NCBI RefSeq assembly: GCF_014268655.2
Contig: NZ_JABWQX020000001.1
Location: 712,001-776,000, forward strand
DNA: 64,000 bases
Direction of reading: 5' to 3'
Source: Pseudomonas marvdashtae
GTDB lineage: Bacteria > Pseudomonadota > Gammaproteobacteria > Pseudomonadales > Pseudomonadaceae
This document shows, in pieces, positions 23,679 to 36,112 of the stretch. How positions within the stretch are numbered: the first letter of the stretch is position 1; every line of letters begins with the position of its first letter. The translations under genes were made by a program, and so were the position numbers. A model generated the notes under the pieces. That model ran no database searches. It was not told the DNA's origin and worked only from the letters and a program-made list of their open reading frames with translations.

Positions 23679-24072
23679 TGGTGGAGCCGGGGGGATTTGA
23701 ACCCCCGTCCGCCAGTACTCCGCTGTCGGTACTACATGCTTAGCCGTGTCTATTAAGTTAACCCTCAGCGACCCGACTGGCAGGGTGCTTTGGGCGAGTT
23801 GTGTAAGTTTTAGCCGCTTCGTCCACAACGTACTGCACGGCGATTCCGTTCTATATGACAATCACTTTGGGTTTACGGACATCCCCTGGTGATTGCTGGA
23901 CCCGAAGGTACCAGAAGGGAAGGGCTAAGGCTGCTTACGCAGCGAGAGCGTATTCCCCGTAGGTTTCGTCATTGGCAACTATAGGAAGTTGCAACAGTGG
24001 ATTTACGAGTTCTGTTACCAACTCGGCATGCACCTAAAGTTTCGCAACCGGCGTCGAATCCTAAACGGCCCC
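23679..24072 (-). ncRNA. ssrA: tmRNA (SsrA)
   Basis: The 394-nt RNA begins GGGGCCGTTTAGGATTCGAC and ends in the tRNA-like TPsiC arm GGTTCAAATCC...GGCTCCACCA, the hallmarks of transfer-messenger RNA. It rescues stalled ribosomes together with SmpB (encoded about 9.6 kb away at 33288). The internal reading frame lies at 23935-23976. The 3' end is intact although an integrase gene lies next to it, so the element restored the end on insertion. The maturation ends follow family knowledge (RNase P 5' end, CCA encoded). Confidence 0.95.
23935..23976 (-). CDS. tmRNA proteolysis-tag reading frame
   Basis: The resume codon GCC opens the frame ANDETYGEYALAA followed by TAA. Together with the charged alanine the tag would be AANDETYGEYALAA. 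The LAA end is the conserved ClpXP/ClpAP degradation signal. Confidence 0.9.
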   Translation of the reverse strand, partial: ANDETYGEYALAA

Positions 24073-24132
24073 GAGCCTGTCGCTCCATGAATCTTGAGGA
24101 GCGGCAGGCATGCGCAGTGTACGCTAATCCGT

Positions 24133-24164
24133 GTCTGAGGCCAACCCGAAGGTTGGCCTCAGAC
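24133..24164 (-). terminator. Perfect 14-bp hairpin with UUCG loop
   Basis: GTCTGAGGCCAACC and GGTTGGCCTCAGAC pair perfectly around CGAA (TTCG on the minus strand). It lies 4 bp after the stop codon of the small secreted protein and upstream of ssrA. It has no T run, but stem strength and position fit a terminator. A possible ssrA promoter (TTGGCC, 17 bp, TACACT on the minus strand) overlaps its downstream arm. Confidence 0.65.
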
Positions 24165-24168
24165 AATG

Positions 24169-24456
24169 CTACTGATCACCTTTCGCGTTGTTCTGCAGCT
24201 TCTGGATGGCCTGGTTGGTCAGCGAGATGCAATTTTCAGTGCCTTCTTTGGTGCCTTTGGCGTGCTCAGCCTTGGCTTGTCCGACAGTGGCGTCGATGTC
24301 GGTCTTCAGACCTTCGCTCATTTGCTCGGTGCTGACTTTGGCGTCGCTGATCTTTTGCAGGTTGATTTTGCAAAGGTCATCTTGGCTTCCTGCAAACACC
24401 GGAGAGGCCAACATCGCAGCGGAAATGAACAAGCCAGCAAGTGCGGTGCGCTTCAT
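24169..24456 (-). CDS. Small secreted protein of unknown function
   Basis: The 95-residue protein has a clear Sec signal peptide (MKRTALAGLFISAAMLASPVF, cleavage after AFA-like VFAG) and a helical mature part of about 72 residues with two cysteines (DDLCKIN and TENCISL) that could form a disulfide in the periplasm. AAGGAGAT lies 5 bases before the ATG. No family was recognised beyond a Pseudomonas-type hypothetical. It is monocistronic, ending in the hairpin at 24133-24164. Confidence 0.75.
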   Translation of the reverse strand: MKRTALAGLFISAAMLASPVFAGSQDDLCKINLQKISDAKVSTEQMSEGLKTDIDATVGQAKAEHAKGTKEGTENCISLTNQAIQKLQNNAKGDQ

Positions 24457-24551
24457 GTGTATCTCCTTGAACGTAGGGTCTCGGTGCCGCTGGACAGTCG
24501 CGGCCGGGCCGAGTCGGTGGTGGCCCAGCGCCGCCGGGCCTATTCAAGTGA

Positions 24552-27415
<2,864 letters not shown>

Positions 27416-27419
<4 letters not shown>

Positions 27420-28087
27420 TGGTCCTCCAAAATCAACACGACCAGATCCTTCGGTCCGTGGGCGCCGTAGGCCAGGACCTGTTCGATGTCGGCGGTCTTC
27501 GACGGACCCGAAACCAGCAGGGCGTTGGTGGGCATGCCTTGGGCCCATTTGAATTCCTGTTGCACTTCATAGAAGTTGTCGCGGATCTCGCTGGCCTTGA
27601 GCAGGGCAAAATGTACCGGCGGTACCAGGCTCATCAGGCGTGGCTCTTCCCGCGTCGGCCAAAGAATCAGGCTGCCGGTCGCGGCGATGGCGCCGAGGGT
27701 CCCGGTCAGGCTCGCGGGCGTGTCGTTGAACAGCTCGGCTTTCCATTCTTCAACCGGCCGCTCGTAGGCCTTGAGGGTCGGCAAGCCCGGATTGTTCGCC
27801 CAGAACTGTACGATCTTTTGCCCGTGAGGCGTTGTCGGGGCGATGAGCAGGCTCGGCAGTTGGCGGTCGCGCAGCAATTGCACGAGCAACGCGGGCCAAC
27901 CTTCGCCGGACGTCAGATGGATTTCGGTGTGGACCGCTTCCATCAGCTTGCGCAGCTGCGGGATGCGTTCTTCGGGCGCGTAGCGGTAGGTCTGCGTCAC
28001 CAGTTCGACGTCGAAGTTGTCGGCAACGGGCGTGGTGCCAGTCAGGCTTTTACGCAGTTTGGTGAGGATATTTTCCTTGGCGCTCAT
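27416..28087 (-). CDS. lldG: L-lactate oxidation subunit LldG/LutC
   Basis: The 223-residue protein belongs to the LutC/YkgG (DUF162) family, ending in LVSGPSKTADIEQVLAYGAH, the conserved family motif. With LldE and LldF it forms the iron-sulfur L-lactate dehydrogenase complex that replaces the flavin enzyme LldD. Its ATG shares one base with the lldF stop (TGATG), and its stop overlaps the D-lactate dehydrogenase start, so the operon is translationally coupled. Confidence 0.92.
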
Positions 28088-29541
28088 CAGCGGTCTCCCT
28101 GCGAGTTCAGGTGGTCGCGGGCCAGGTCATGCAGCGATCGGGCGGCGGGTTTCGGAGCGCTGTGGTTTTGTGTCCAGGGGCCGACGTTTTGGGGCGTCAG
28201 GGCGCGAAGGCGTGTGGCGAAGAAGGCGAATAACCGGTACAGCCGCGGCGAGCTGTTGAGCCGCGCCCAGGCATCCCAGATGAAGCGTTCCTTGGCCGAG
28301 TATTTGCTGCCCTGGCCGCGCATCACCGGGTTGGGGCTGTCTGGTGCCTTGACGTTTTCTTCGCGCAGTCGTCGCAGCAGGGCCGGGATCGGGATCTTCA
28401 CCGGGCACACCTCACCGCAAGCACCGCACAGCGACGACGCACTGGGGTGATCGGGCACCTTGGCCAGTCCGACCATGTGCGGCGTAATGATTTTTCCTAT
28501 AGGCCCCGGGTAAACCTCGCCGTAGGCATGACCGCCGATTCGGGTATAGACCGGGCAATGATTCATGCAGGCGCCGCAGCGGATGCAATTGAGGGTCTGG
28601 CGCAGTTCGCTGTCGGCAAACGCCTGGCTGCGGCCATTGTCCAGCAGGACCAGATGGACTTCTTGCGGGCCGTCCAGTTCATCGACCTTGCGCGGCCCGG
28701 AGATCATGTTGACGTAAGTGGTGATCGGCTGGCCCAGGGCCGAGCGGGTCAGCAGCGACAGCAGCGGCACGACGTCCCGAAGGTTTTCCACGACTTTTTC
28801 GATGCCCGTCACGGCAATGTGCACCGGGGGCACGGTGGTGGACATCCGTCCGTTGCCTTCGTTTTCCACCAGCAGCAGCGTGCCGGTTTCGGCAACCGCG
28901 AAGTTGACGCCGGAAACGCCAATGTCGGCTTCGAAGAATTTCTGCCGCAAGACTTTGCGACCGATTTGAATGAGTTGGTCAACGTCCTTGGTGTACTCCA
29001 CGCCAAGTTTGTCGTGGAACAAGGACGCGACCTGACCGGCATTCTTATGGATCGCCGGCATAATGATGTGTGAAGGCTTCTCGTGGTCGAGCTGGACGAT
29101 GTACTCCCCCATGTCGGATTCGAGACATTCAATGTCCCGAGCCTCGAGGAAATGGTTCATCTCCATCTCTTCGCTGACCATCGATTTGCCCTTGATCACT
29201 TGCCGCGCCTCGTGAGCGCGGATGATCGAGAGGACGATGCCATTGGCTTCGTCCACCGTCTCCGCCCAGTGCACTGTCACACCGTTGCGGGTCAGGTTGG
29301 TTTCAAGTTGCTCGAGCAGGTCGGGCAGCTTGGAAAGCGCGCGGGCGCGGACAGCATTGCCCAGCACCCGCAGATGTTCTCTTTCGTGGGCATCGCTGAA
29401 AGACGCTGCCCGCTTGGTCATCAGTGAATCCATCGCAGTGCGAAAGTTGTTTCGCAGTTGCGTGTCGTCCAAAGCCTTGTGGGCTCGGGCGCGAAAATCG
29501 TCCTGCACCTCAACGGTCGGAATCAGCGTCGGCGTGCTCAT
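28087..29541 (-). CDS. lldF: L-lactate oxidation iron-sulfur subunit LldF/LutB
   Basis: Start 29541 (MSTPTLIPTVEV) overlaps the lldE stop as ATGA; longer frames upstream are antisense-like in composition. The 484-residue protein has the DUF162 domain (about residues 65-290) and two cysteine clusters, CIRCGACMNHCPVY and CGACGEVCPVKIP, that bind [4Fe-4S] centres. It is the core electron-transfer subunit of LldEFG. Confidence 0.93.
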   Translation of the reverse strand: MSTPTLIPTVEVQDDFRARAHKALDDTQLRNNFRTAMDSLMTKRAASFSDAHEREHLRVLGNAVRARALSKLPDLLEQLETNLTRNGVTVHWAETVDEANGIVLSIIRAHEARQVIKGKSMVSEEMEMNHFLEARDIECLESDMGEYIVQLDHEKPSHIIMPAIHKNAGQVASLFHDKLGVEYTKDVDQLIQIGRKVLRQKFFEADIGVSGVNFAVAETGTLLLVENEGNGRMSTTVPPVHIAVTGIEKVVENLRDVVPLLSLLTRSALGQPITTYVNMISGPRKVDELDGPQEVHLVLLDNGRSQAFADSELRQTLNCIRCGACMNHCPVYTRIGGHAYGEVYPGPIGKIITPHMVGLAKVPDHPSASSLCGACGEVCPVKIPIPALLRRLREENVKAPDSPNPVMRGQGSKYSAKERFIWDAWARLNSSPRLYRLFAFFATRLRALTPQNVGPWTQNHSAPKPAARSLHDLARDHLNSQGDR

Positions 29542-30362
29542 GCGGCACCTCCGGTTCGCTGCCAGAGGAAGCTTGCCAGATGCTGGCCGCGTAACACCTC
29601 CTGCTGCTTTTCCAAGGCGCCGTTGATGTTCATCAGGCAACCGCAGTCGGCGCTGACCACCTGATGCGCGCCGGATTCCTTCAACGCCCGAGTCTTGTCG
29701 GCCACCATCGCGCCGGAAATATCCGGCATGCGCACGCTGAAGGTCCCACCAAAACCACAGCATTCACTTTCATGGCTGTGATCGACTCGTTCCACATTGC
29801 GCAGCTGTGCCAATAACGCACGACCATGCAGGTGGGTGTTCATTTCACGTCGTGCCGAGCAGGACGTGTGCAGCGCAACCTTCACCGGCGTGCCACTGTC
29901 GTTCAACTGCACCTTGCAGACGAACAGCAGGAACTCGGCCAGCTCATAGGTCCTGGCCGCCAGGGCCTGGACCTGCTCGAGCGTTTCGGGCTCGTCCTTG
30001 AACAGGTCCGCGTAGTGTTCGCGCAGCATGCCGGCGCAGGAGCCAGACGGCACGACCACCGGATAGTCCCCGGCAAACAACGCCAGTTGCGCTCGCGCCA
30101 CTGCCCGCGCCTGTTCCGTGTAGCCCGACGTATAGGCAGGTTGCCCGCAACAGGTCTGGCCCTGCGGGTATTCAACCTCGATGCCTTCGCGTTCGAGCAG
30201 ATGAATCGCATCCATCCCGGCTTCGGGATAGAACAGATCCACCACGCAGGTTCCGAACAGATAGACCCGCTGGGGTTTCTCGCTGGGATACTGGCGGGGC
30301 TCAGGCAATGGCGGTGCGACACGGGTCGCGTTCGGCACGGCGTTGTAAAAAAGCTCGCTCAT
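29538..30362 (-). CDS. lldE: L-lactate oxidation subunit LldE/LutA
   Basis: The 274-residue protein has two CCG domains with the cysteines of heterodisulfide-reductase-like subunits: TCCGQPAY, HTSCSARREM and ECCGFGGTFSV. It is the LutA/LldE subunit of the L-lactate dehydrogenase complex. It lies 150 bp downstream of the permease gene in the same orientation. Confidence 0.93.
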   Translation of the reverse strand: MSELFYNAVPNATRVAPPLPEPRQYPSEKPQRVYLFGTCVVDLFYPEAGMDAIHLLEREGIEVEYPQGQTCCGQPAYTSGYTEQARAVARAQLALFAGDYPVVVPSGSCAGMLREHYADLFKDEPETLEQVQALAARTYELAEFLLFVCKVQLNDSGTPVKVALHTSCSARREMNTHLHGRALLAQLRNVERVDHSHESECCGFGGTFSVRMPDISGAMVADKTRALKESGAHQVVSADCGCLMNINGALEKQQEVLRGQHLASFLWQRTGGAA

Positions 30363-30512
30363 CAGGCGTGTCTCCGGGTGGTCCCGGTTATCCGTCCGCT
30401 GAGGCTGCTGAATATAGAGAGGAAATCTTTCAGCAGCCTTGCAGACCCGGTTGTGAATAGCGGACGCCGAATCACGGTTCGGCGTCGGTTTTTTCGATGT
30501 TGCTTATAGGAC

Positions 30513-32207
30513 TTAGTGAACCAGCATGCCGGTAAACCAGTAGGCCTGGGCCAACGTGATCAAGCCGACGATCGTTGCAAAGAATAGGCTGTGTTTCAGG
30601 GTGAAACGGAACAGATCCGACTCCTTGCCCACCAGCCCGGTTGCCGCGCAGGCTACGGCGATCGATTGTGGCGAAATCATCTTGCCGGTCACGCCGCCGC
30701 TGGTGTTGGCCGCTACCAGCAAAGTGTCGCTGACACCGATCTGGTGTGCGGTGGTCGCTTGCAGCGAGCCGAACAGCGCGTTGGACGAGGTATCGGAACC
30801 GGTGAGGAATACGCCGAGCCAACCGAGGAATGGCGAGAAGAATGGAAACGCCGCGCCAGTCCCGGCCAATACCAAGGCCATGGTCGATGACATGCCCGAG
30901 AAGTTGGTGACGAAGGCAAACGCCAACACCATGCCGATGGAAAGGATAGGCCAGCGCAGTTCGTAGAAGGTCTCTTTTAAAGTGGTAAGACCAATTTTTA
31001 AGTTGATCCTCAGTACCAGCATCGAGATCAATGCCGAGAAGAAAATTGCCGTGCCGGTGGCCGAAATCGGATCAAGCTTGAACACCGCCGGGATCGCGGT
31101 CGGGTTGACGACGATGGGCGCGACTTTGATCACCATCTGGTCCAGGTGTGGAATGGCGAAGTTGAATACCCAGCCGTACATCGAGCCACCCGCGGCGAAC
31201 ATTGCCTTGAACGGCTTCAAGGTCCAGATCGTCACCAGCACGGTGAGGATCAGGAACGGTGACCAGGCCTTGATGATTTCCCCCAGGCTGTAGGGCGAAA
31301 CCACGGTGCTGCGGGGCTGGCCGAAACCGCCGACGCTGGCGGTGATGGCTGCGCTGGAGGTGGCGCCAGCAATCTGCGCGCCCGCGGTGCGCTTGGGTTG
31401 CCAGACTTTCAAGAACAACGTCAGGGAAATCAGGCTGGCCAGGGCCGAGGTGATGTCCGGCAATTCCGGGCCGATGAAATTCGACGTGAAGTACTGGGTG
31501 ATGGCGAAACTCAGGCCCGCCACCAAAGCGGCCGGCCAGGTTTCCCGCACGCCGCGCAGGCCATCCATCATGAACACCAGCCAGAACGGTACAAACAACG
31601 ACAGCAAGGGCAATTGGCGCCCGGTCATGGCGCCGATCTTGAACGCGTCGATCCCGGTTACCTGGCCCGCCACGATAATCGGGATGCCCAGCGCGCCGAA
31701 GGCCACCGGAGCGGTGTTGGCGATCAGGCACAGGCCGGCGGCGTAGAGAGGGTTGAAACCCAGGCCCACTAGCAGCGCGGCGGTAATCGCGACCGGGGCA
31801 CCAAAACCGGCGGCTCCTTCCAGGAAAGCGCCGAAGCAGAAGCCGATCAGCAGCACTTGCAGGCGCTGGTCATCGGTAATCGACAGTACCGAGCTGCGGA
31901 TGATTTCGAACTGGCCGCTCTTGACCGTCAGTTTGTAGAGAAACACCGCGGCGACGATGATCCAGGCGATAGGCCAGAGACCGTAGGCAAAGCCATAGCC
32001 GGCGGCGGCGAACGCCATGTCGGCTGGCATTTGGAAGGCAAAAATGGCGACGGCAATCGCCAGCGCCAGGGTGATGCTGCCGGCCACATGCCCCTTGAGG
32101 CGAAACACCGCCAGGGCGAGGAAGAAAAACACGATGGGAATGACGGCCGCGAGTGCGGACAAGCCTAGGCTGCCGAGCGGGCTGTAAAGCTGTTGCCAGG
32201 TTTGCAT
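30513..32207 (-). CDS. lldP: L-lactate permease
   Basis: The 564-residue protein is almost entirely hydrophobic with 12-14 predicted membrane helices and matches LldP/GlcA-type lactate permeases (motifs [18 protein letters not shown] and [16 protein letters not shown]). It imports lactate with protons across the inner membrane. It is the first gene of the lld operon, and its promoter region holds a perfect LldR-type operator at 32260-32276. Confidence 0.95.
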   Translation of the reverse strand: MQTWQQLYSPLGSLGLSALAAVIPIVFFFLALAVFRLKGHVAGSITLALAIAVAIFAFQMPADMAFAAAGYGFAYGLWPIAWIIVAAVFLYKLTVKSGQFEIIRSSVLSITDDQRLQVLLIGFCFGAFLEGAAGFGAPVAITAALLVGLGFNPLYAAGLCLIANTAPVAFGALGIPIIVAGQVTGIDAFKIGAMTGRQLPLLSLFVPFWLVFMMDGLRGVRETWPAALVAGLSFAITQYFTSNFIGPELPDITSALASLISLTLFLKVWQPKRTAGAQIAGATSSAAITASVGGFGQPRSTVVSPYSLGEIIKAWSPFLILTVLVTIWTLKPFKAMFAAGGSMYGWVFNFAIPHLDQMVIKVAPIVVNPTAIPAVFKLDPISATGTAIFFSALISMLVLRINLKIGLTTLKETFYELRWPILSIGMVLAFAFVTNFSGMSSTMALVLAGTGAAFPFFSPFLGWLGVFLTGSDTSSNALFGSLQATTAHQIGVSDTLLVAANTSGGVTGKMISPQSIAVACAATGLVGKESDLFRFTLKHSLFFATIVGLITLAQAYWFTGMLVH

Positions 32208-32259
32208 GTTGGGTGAGCCCCTAATTGTTGTTGGTCAGGCACTGGTAAGCGTTCTGGAT

Positions 32260-32276
32260 AATTGGTAATACCAATT
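32260..32276. promoter_or_regulatory. LldR operator
   Basis: AATTGGTA-A-TACCAATT is a perfect 17-bp palindrome containing the FadR/GntR-family core TGGT-N3-ACCA known for LldR sites. It sits 53 bp upstream of lldP and 193 bp upstream of lldR, so LldR can repress lldP and possibly itself until lactate binds. Confidence 0.85.
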
Positions 32277-32468
32277 TACAAGCGCTGTTGGCTAGGGTAA
32301 AAGCCTTGGTTGTCGTGTGTCAATTTGCCGCCCTGAAACTTTCGTCGAATAAGCGGTACAGACGGCATCTGATCTGCTGGCGTTAATGGTTATGGTGGGT
32401 GTGGACGGAGCCCGGATGGGCCAGAATAGAGGGCCCGGCGAGCCGTCGGGTTCGTGGAGAGTCGAGTT

Positions 32469-33236
32469 ATGGGGTTTGATCAAATTCGTCAGCGCCGTTT
32501 GTCTGACGATATTGTCGAGCGGCTTGAAGGCATGATCCTGGAGGGCACGTTGAAGTCCGGCGAGCGGCTGCCGGCCGAGCGGACCTTGGCCGAACAGTTC
32601 GGTGTATCACGCCCTTCTTTGCGCGAGGCGATCCAGAAACTGGCGGCGAAAGGGCTGCTGGTCAGTCGTCAGGGTGGGGGGAACTATGTCGTGGATTCCC
32701 TGGGCTCGACATTCAGCGATCCGTTGCTGCAATTGCTGGAGAGCAACCCCGAAGCACAACGTGACTTGTTGGAGTTCCGCCACACGCTGGAAGCGTCCTG
32801 TGCCTATTACGCGGCGCTGCGGGCCACGGATGTCGATCGCGAGCGGCTGACGGCGGCATTCGACGAGTTGCAGGATTGTTATTCCCGCCACGACGAAGTG
32901 AGTCGGGCGGAAGAGGGGGCGGCGGATGCCCGGTTCCATCTGGCAATCGCCGAGGCCAGTCATAACGCGGTCTTGCTGCACACCATTCGCGGCCTGTTCG
33001 ACCTGCTCAAGCGCAACGTCGTCACCAACATCGGCGGCATGTACAAGCAGCGCAGCGAGACCCGCGACATGCTGATCAGTCAGCATCGGGAGCTGTATCA
33101 AGCAATCATGGGTGGGCACGCCGAGCTGGCGCGAGAGGTGTCCAGTCGACATATCCTGTATGTGCAGGAAGTGCTCGAAGAGGTTCGTCAGGAAGTACAG
33201 CGCGTGGCGCGAGCGGAACGACGCAAAGGAATGTAG
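32469..33236 (+). CDS. lldR: Lactate-responsive GntR-family repressor LldR
   Basis: The 255-residue protein has an N-terminal winged helix (RLPAERTLAEQFGVSRPSLRE, residues about 40-60) and a C-terminal all-helical FCD ligand domain with the His/Asp metal ligands, as in FadR-subfamily regulators. It is divergent from lldP. Start 32469 is taken, with GGAGA upstream. The frame also opens at 32454. Confidence 0.9.
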   Translation: MGFDQIRQRRLSDDIVERLEGMILEGTLKSGERLPAERTLAEQFGVSRPSLREAIQKLAAKGLLVSRQGGGNYVVDSLGSTFSDPLLQLLESNPEAQRDLLEFRHTLEASCAYYAALRATDVDRERLTAAFDELQDCYSRHDEVSRAEEGAADARFHLAIAEASHNAVLLHTIRGLFDLLKRNVVTNIGGMYKQRSETRDMLISQHRELYQAIMGGHAELAREVSSRHILYVQEVLEEVRQEVQRVARAERRKGM

Positions 33237-33252
33237 ACACGCAGCGGATCCC

Positions 33253-33274
33253 GTGGGAGCGAGCCTGCTCCCAC
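33253..33274. repeat. Pseudomonas REP-type palindrome
   Basis: GTGGGAGC-GAGCCT-GCTCCCAC lies between the convergent lldR and smpB genes. It matches the common extragenic REP palindromes of P. fluorescens/putida. Confidence 0.8.
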
Positions 33275-33287
33275 AGATAATCCCAGG

Positions 33288-33770
33288 CTAATCTTCCTTG
33301 CCCTTGTTGCGCACCGCGCGCTGCAGTTCGCGACCGGCATCGCGTTCGCGTTCGGTATCGCGCTTGTCGTATTCCTTCTTGCCCTTGCCTAGCGCGATCT
33401 CGCACTTGATCAGGTGCTTGCTCCAGTACAGCGACGTGCAGACGCAGGCGTAGCCTTTCTGCTGCACGGACGAGAAGAGCTTCTCCAGCTCCCGCTTGTT
33501 GAGCAGCAGCTTTCGCGAGCGCGTCGGGTCGGCGATGACGTGGGTGCTGGCGGTGGTCAGCGGCGTTATATGACTGCCGAGCAGCCAGGCTTCGCCGTCC
33601 TTGAGCAGGACATAACTGTCGACCAGTTGCGCCTTGCCGGCACGCAAGCTCTTTACTTCCCAGCCGGCCAGGACCATGCCAGCCTCGAAACGTTGTTCGA
33701 TGAAGTAATCGTGTCGCGCCTTTTTGTTTTGCGCGATGGTCCCTGTGGGGTGTTTCTTCTGTTTAGCCAT
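33288..33770 (-). CDS. smpB: SsrA-binding protein SmpB
   Basis: The 160-residue protein starts [20 protein letters not shown] and carries the OB-fold motif [19 protein letters not shown] and a basic C-terminal tail ([20 protein letters not shown]) that fills the mRNA channel of stalled ribosomes. It works with the tmRNA at 23679-24072. The frame opens further upstream to 34001, but the family start is at 33770. Confidence 0.96.
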   Translation of the reverse strand: MAKQKKHPTGTIAQNKKARHDYFIEQRFEAGMVLAGWEVKSLRAGKAQLVDSYVLLKDGEAWLLGSHITPLTTASTHVIADPTRSRKLLLNKRELEKLFSSVQQKGYACVCTSLYWSKHLIKCEIALGKGKKEYDKRDTERERDAGRELQRAVRNKGKED

Positions 33771-33888
33771 AGGGGCGGCATTATAGGCAGTTGCGTGCGT
33801 GTCGGCTACGGTGAAGCTGCGTGCTTGAGCAGGTTGAATGAATCCCGGACAATGCGGCCTCTTTTTTGAACGCTTGGGCGTGATCACG

Positions 33889-35292
33889 ATGTCGACAGAC
33901 AAGGTTTCTGTCCACGGCAGTTGGGCTAGCCGCTGGGTCTTCATATTCGCCGCGACCGGTTCGGCCGTGGGCCTGGGTAGTATCTGGAAGTTTCCGTACA
34001 TGGTCGGCGTCTATGGGGGCGGCGCCTTTGTATTGATGTTCCTGGCCTGCATTGCGCTCATTGGCGCGCCGGTCATGCTGGCGGAAACGCTGATCGGTCG
34101 TCGCGCCCGGCAAAGCCCGGCCAACGCCTTGAAGGTGCTCGCGCTGGAGGCGGGGCACTCGCCGAAGTGGTCCTGGGGCGCGTTCGCCGGAATGGTCACG
34201 GCATTGTTGATCCTGTCTTTCTATAGCGTCGTCGGCGGCTGGTCTCTGGACTACATCATCGATATGGGGCGAGGGGATTTCCAAGGCGCGACGCCCGACC
34301 AGGTCGGCGCGTACTTCGGCAATGTGATTGCCGATCCTTGGCGGCTGACACTCTGGCACACACTGTTCATGGTGCTCTCCGCCGTGGTGATTGCCCGAGG
34401 CGTGGTCGCGGGGCTTGAGCGTAGCCTGCGGATCATGATGCCGCTCCTTTTCGTGATGATCCTGGTGCTGCTGGGCTACAGCATGACCACCGGGCATTTC
34501 ATGGAGGGCGTGCATTTCATGTTCGATTTCAAACCGGAAAAGGTCATGGAGGGTCTGCTGCCGGCCATGGGCCACGCGTTCTTCTCCCTGAGCGTGGGGG
34601 TTGGCTCGATCATGATCTACGGTGCCTACATGCCCAAGAGCGCGTCGCTGACCAAGACGGTTGTCGGCGTTGCGTTGCTGGACACCTTTGTGTCGCTGCT
34701 GGCTGGGGTGGCATTGTTTCCGATTGTGTTCGCCGCTGGCCTGAACCCCAGCGAGGGGCCCGGGCTGATGTTCGTCAGCTTGCCGTTTGCCTTTGGCAGC
34801 ATGGCGTTCGGTCAAGTAATGGGCGTGGTGTTTTTTGTCCTGGTGGCGATTGCCGCCTGGAGTTCGGCCATTTCCCTGCTGGAGCCGATGGTGGCCTATC
34901 TGGTTGAACGAACCCGTCTTAGTCGCGCCTGGGTCACGTTCTGGCTGGCTTTCACCTGCTGGTTCGTGGGGTTGGGGACCGTATTTTCCTTCAATATTTG
35001 GAAGCAGGCCAAGTTTTTCGTGAACGAAGACGGGCTGTTCCATCTCTATCAGTGGGGAGCAACCGGAGGGCTGGATTTCTTCGGCGTGATCGATTTCTTT
35101 ACATCACGGATCATGCTGCCATTGGGTGGTTTGTGCTTCGTGGTGTTTGCGGGTTGGATCATGGGTCGTGAAGCCGTGCGTGATGAATTGTCACTGCGCA
35201 GTCCTGTATTGTTCGCCTTGAGCCTGTTCTTGATGCGCTATGTGGCGCCCATCGGCATCCTCGTAGTGTTTGCCGCCCAGCTGTGGAAGTGA
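33889..35292 (+). CDS. Sodium-dependent transporter (NSS/SNF family)
   Basis: From ATG 33889 the protein has 467 residues and about 11-12 membrane helices. The first helix carries the sodium-site signature ([20 protein letters not shown]) of the neurotransmitter:sodium symporter family. It probably imports an amino acid with Na+. The substrate cannot be read from sequence. The start at 33838 is possible but adds an atypical polar lead. It is divergent from smpB. Confidence 0.88.
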   Translation: MSTDKVSVHGSWASRWVFIFAATGSAVGLGSIWKFPYMVGVYGGGAFVLMFLACIALIGAPVMLAETLIGRRARQSPANALKVLALEAGHSPKWSWGAFAGMVTALLILSFYSVVGGWSLDYIIDMGRGDFQGATPDQVGAYFGNVIADPWRLTLWHTLFMVLSAVVIARGVVAGLERSLRIMMPLLFVMILVLLGYSMTTGHFMEGVHFMFDFKPEKVMEGLLPAMGHAFFSLSVGVGSIMIYGAYMPKSASLTKTVVGVALLDTFVSLLAGVALFPIVFAAGLNPSEGPGLMFVSLPFAFGSMAFGQVMGVVFFVLVAIAAWSSAISLLEPMVAYLVERTRLSRAWVTFWLAFTCWFVGLGTVFSFNIWKQAKFFVNEDGLFHLYQWGATGGLDFFGVIDFFTSRIMLPLGGLCFVVFAGWIMGREAVRDELSLRSPVLFALSLFLMRYVAPIGILVVFAAQLWK

Positions 35293-35299
35293 CGCTTAC

Positions 35300-35743
35300 A
35301 TGACGACACATATTCAACGCTCAGCGTTGCTGCCTTACCCGGCGCAGGCGCTGTACGACTTGGTCAATGACGTGGCGAGTTATCCGGAGTTTCTGCCCTG
35401 GTGTTCGTCCGCCGAGGTGCTTGAAAGCTCTGAAACCCATATGCGCGCCAGCCTAAACGTTGCCAAGGGCGGACTGAGCCAGCACTTCGTCACGCGCAAC
35501 ACCTTGGTGCCGGGGCAATCCATCGAGATGAACCTTGAAGAGGGGCCGTTCAATCAGCTCCATGGCGTCTGGGTGTTCAAGTCACTGGGTGAAAAGGCCT
35601 GCAAGATCAGCTTGGATCTTTCGTTCGATTACGCCGGGCCGCTGGTGCGCGCGACATTGGGGCCGCTGTTCAACCAGGCGGCCAATACCCTGGTCGATGC
35701 GTTTTGCCAGCGTGCCAAGCAAAATGCAGAGCTCAAGCGGTGA
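35300..35743 (+). CDS. ratA: RatA-family START-domain protein
   Basis: The 147-residue protein has the polyketide-cyclase/START fold with YDLVNDVASYPEFLPWCSS near the N-terminus, as in RatA and Coq10. In E. coli RatA was described as a 50S-binding toxin. The family is also linked to ubiquinone function. It starts 7 bp after the transporter and ends in a GTGA overlap with rnfH, the standard pairing. Confidence 0.88.
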   Translation: MTTHIQRSALLPYPAQALYDLVNDVASYPEFLPWCSSAEVLESSETHMRASLNVAKGGLSQHFVTRNTLVPGQSIEMNLEEGPFNQLHGVWVFKSLGEKACKISLDLSFDYAGPLVRATLGPLFNQAANTLVDAFCQRAKQNAELKR

Positions 35744-36042
35744 TCGAGATAGAAGTGGTGTGTGCCAGCGCCGAGCGCCAGATCCTCCGTGCGTTTGCTG
35801 TGCAGGAGGGTACGAGTGTTCGCGCCGCGCTGGCGGCATCGGGCATTGCAGAAGCGTTGCCAGAGTTGGACCTGGCCACTGTTCCTGTCGGGATCTTTGG
35901 CAAAGTGGTTGCGGATCCGGAGCGGCAGGTAGTGCAATCGGCTGATCGACTCGAAATTTATCGGCCTTTGTTGGCTGATCCGAAAGAAATCCGTCGCCTG
36001 CGAGCGGCCAAGGCTGCCCAGGCTCGTCAGGCAGATCAATGA
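35740..36042 (+). CDS. rnfH: RnfH-family protein
   Basis: The 100-residue ubiquitin-like protein starts at GTG 35740, overlapping the ratA stop by 4 bp (GTGA). Motifs are IEIEVVCASAERQ at the start and GIFGKVVADPERQVVQSADR followed by LEIYRPLLADPKEIRR, which define the family. The role is unsettled. It was proposed as an antitoxin partner of RatA. Confidence 0.88.
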   Translation: MIEIEVVCASAERQILRAFAVQEGTSVRAALAASGIAEALPELDLATVPVGIFGKVVADPERQVVQSADRLEIYRPLLADPKEIRRLRAAKAAQARQADQ

Positions 36043-36060
36043 CCTGGTCTGGATCGCAGG

Positions 36061-36112
36061 CAATAAAAAAACCCGGCAATGCCGGGTTTTTTATTGCCGC
36101 AATTTATTGCGG
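36061..36112. terminator. Bidirectional terminator between rnfH and bamE
   Basis: CAATAAAAAA(A)CCCGGC pairs with GCCGGGTTTTTTATTG (36061-36096), with T runs on both strands. A second hairpin CCGCAA-TTTA-TTGCGG (36097-36112) overlaps the bamE stop. Confidence 0.9.

Larger units (their letters stand above)
1..23680. mobile_element. Genomic island inserted at the ssrA 3' end (right part)
   Basis: A P4-type integrase faces away from ssrA, and the genes to its left are accessory (helicase, WYL regulator, dynamin GTPases, DUF3987, second recombinase), while everything right of the tmRNA is core genome. The right boundary is taken as the tmRNA CCA end. The left end and the second copy of the attachment site were not found and must lie outside the window, or be too degenerate to see. 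The region 1-18125 could belong to this or to an older neighbouring island. Confidence 0.65.

Noticed and set aside
36097..36112. Second hairpin as an independent regulatory RNA
   Set aside because: It is short and directly follows the rnfH/bamE terminator, so it is most simply part of that.
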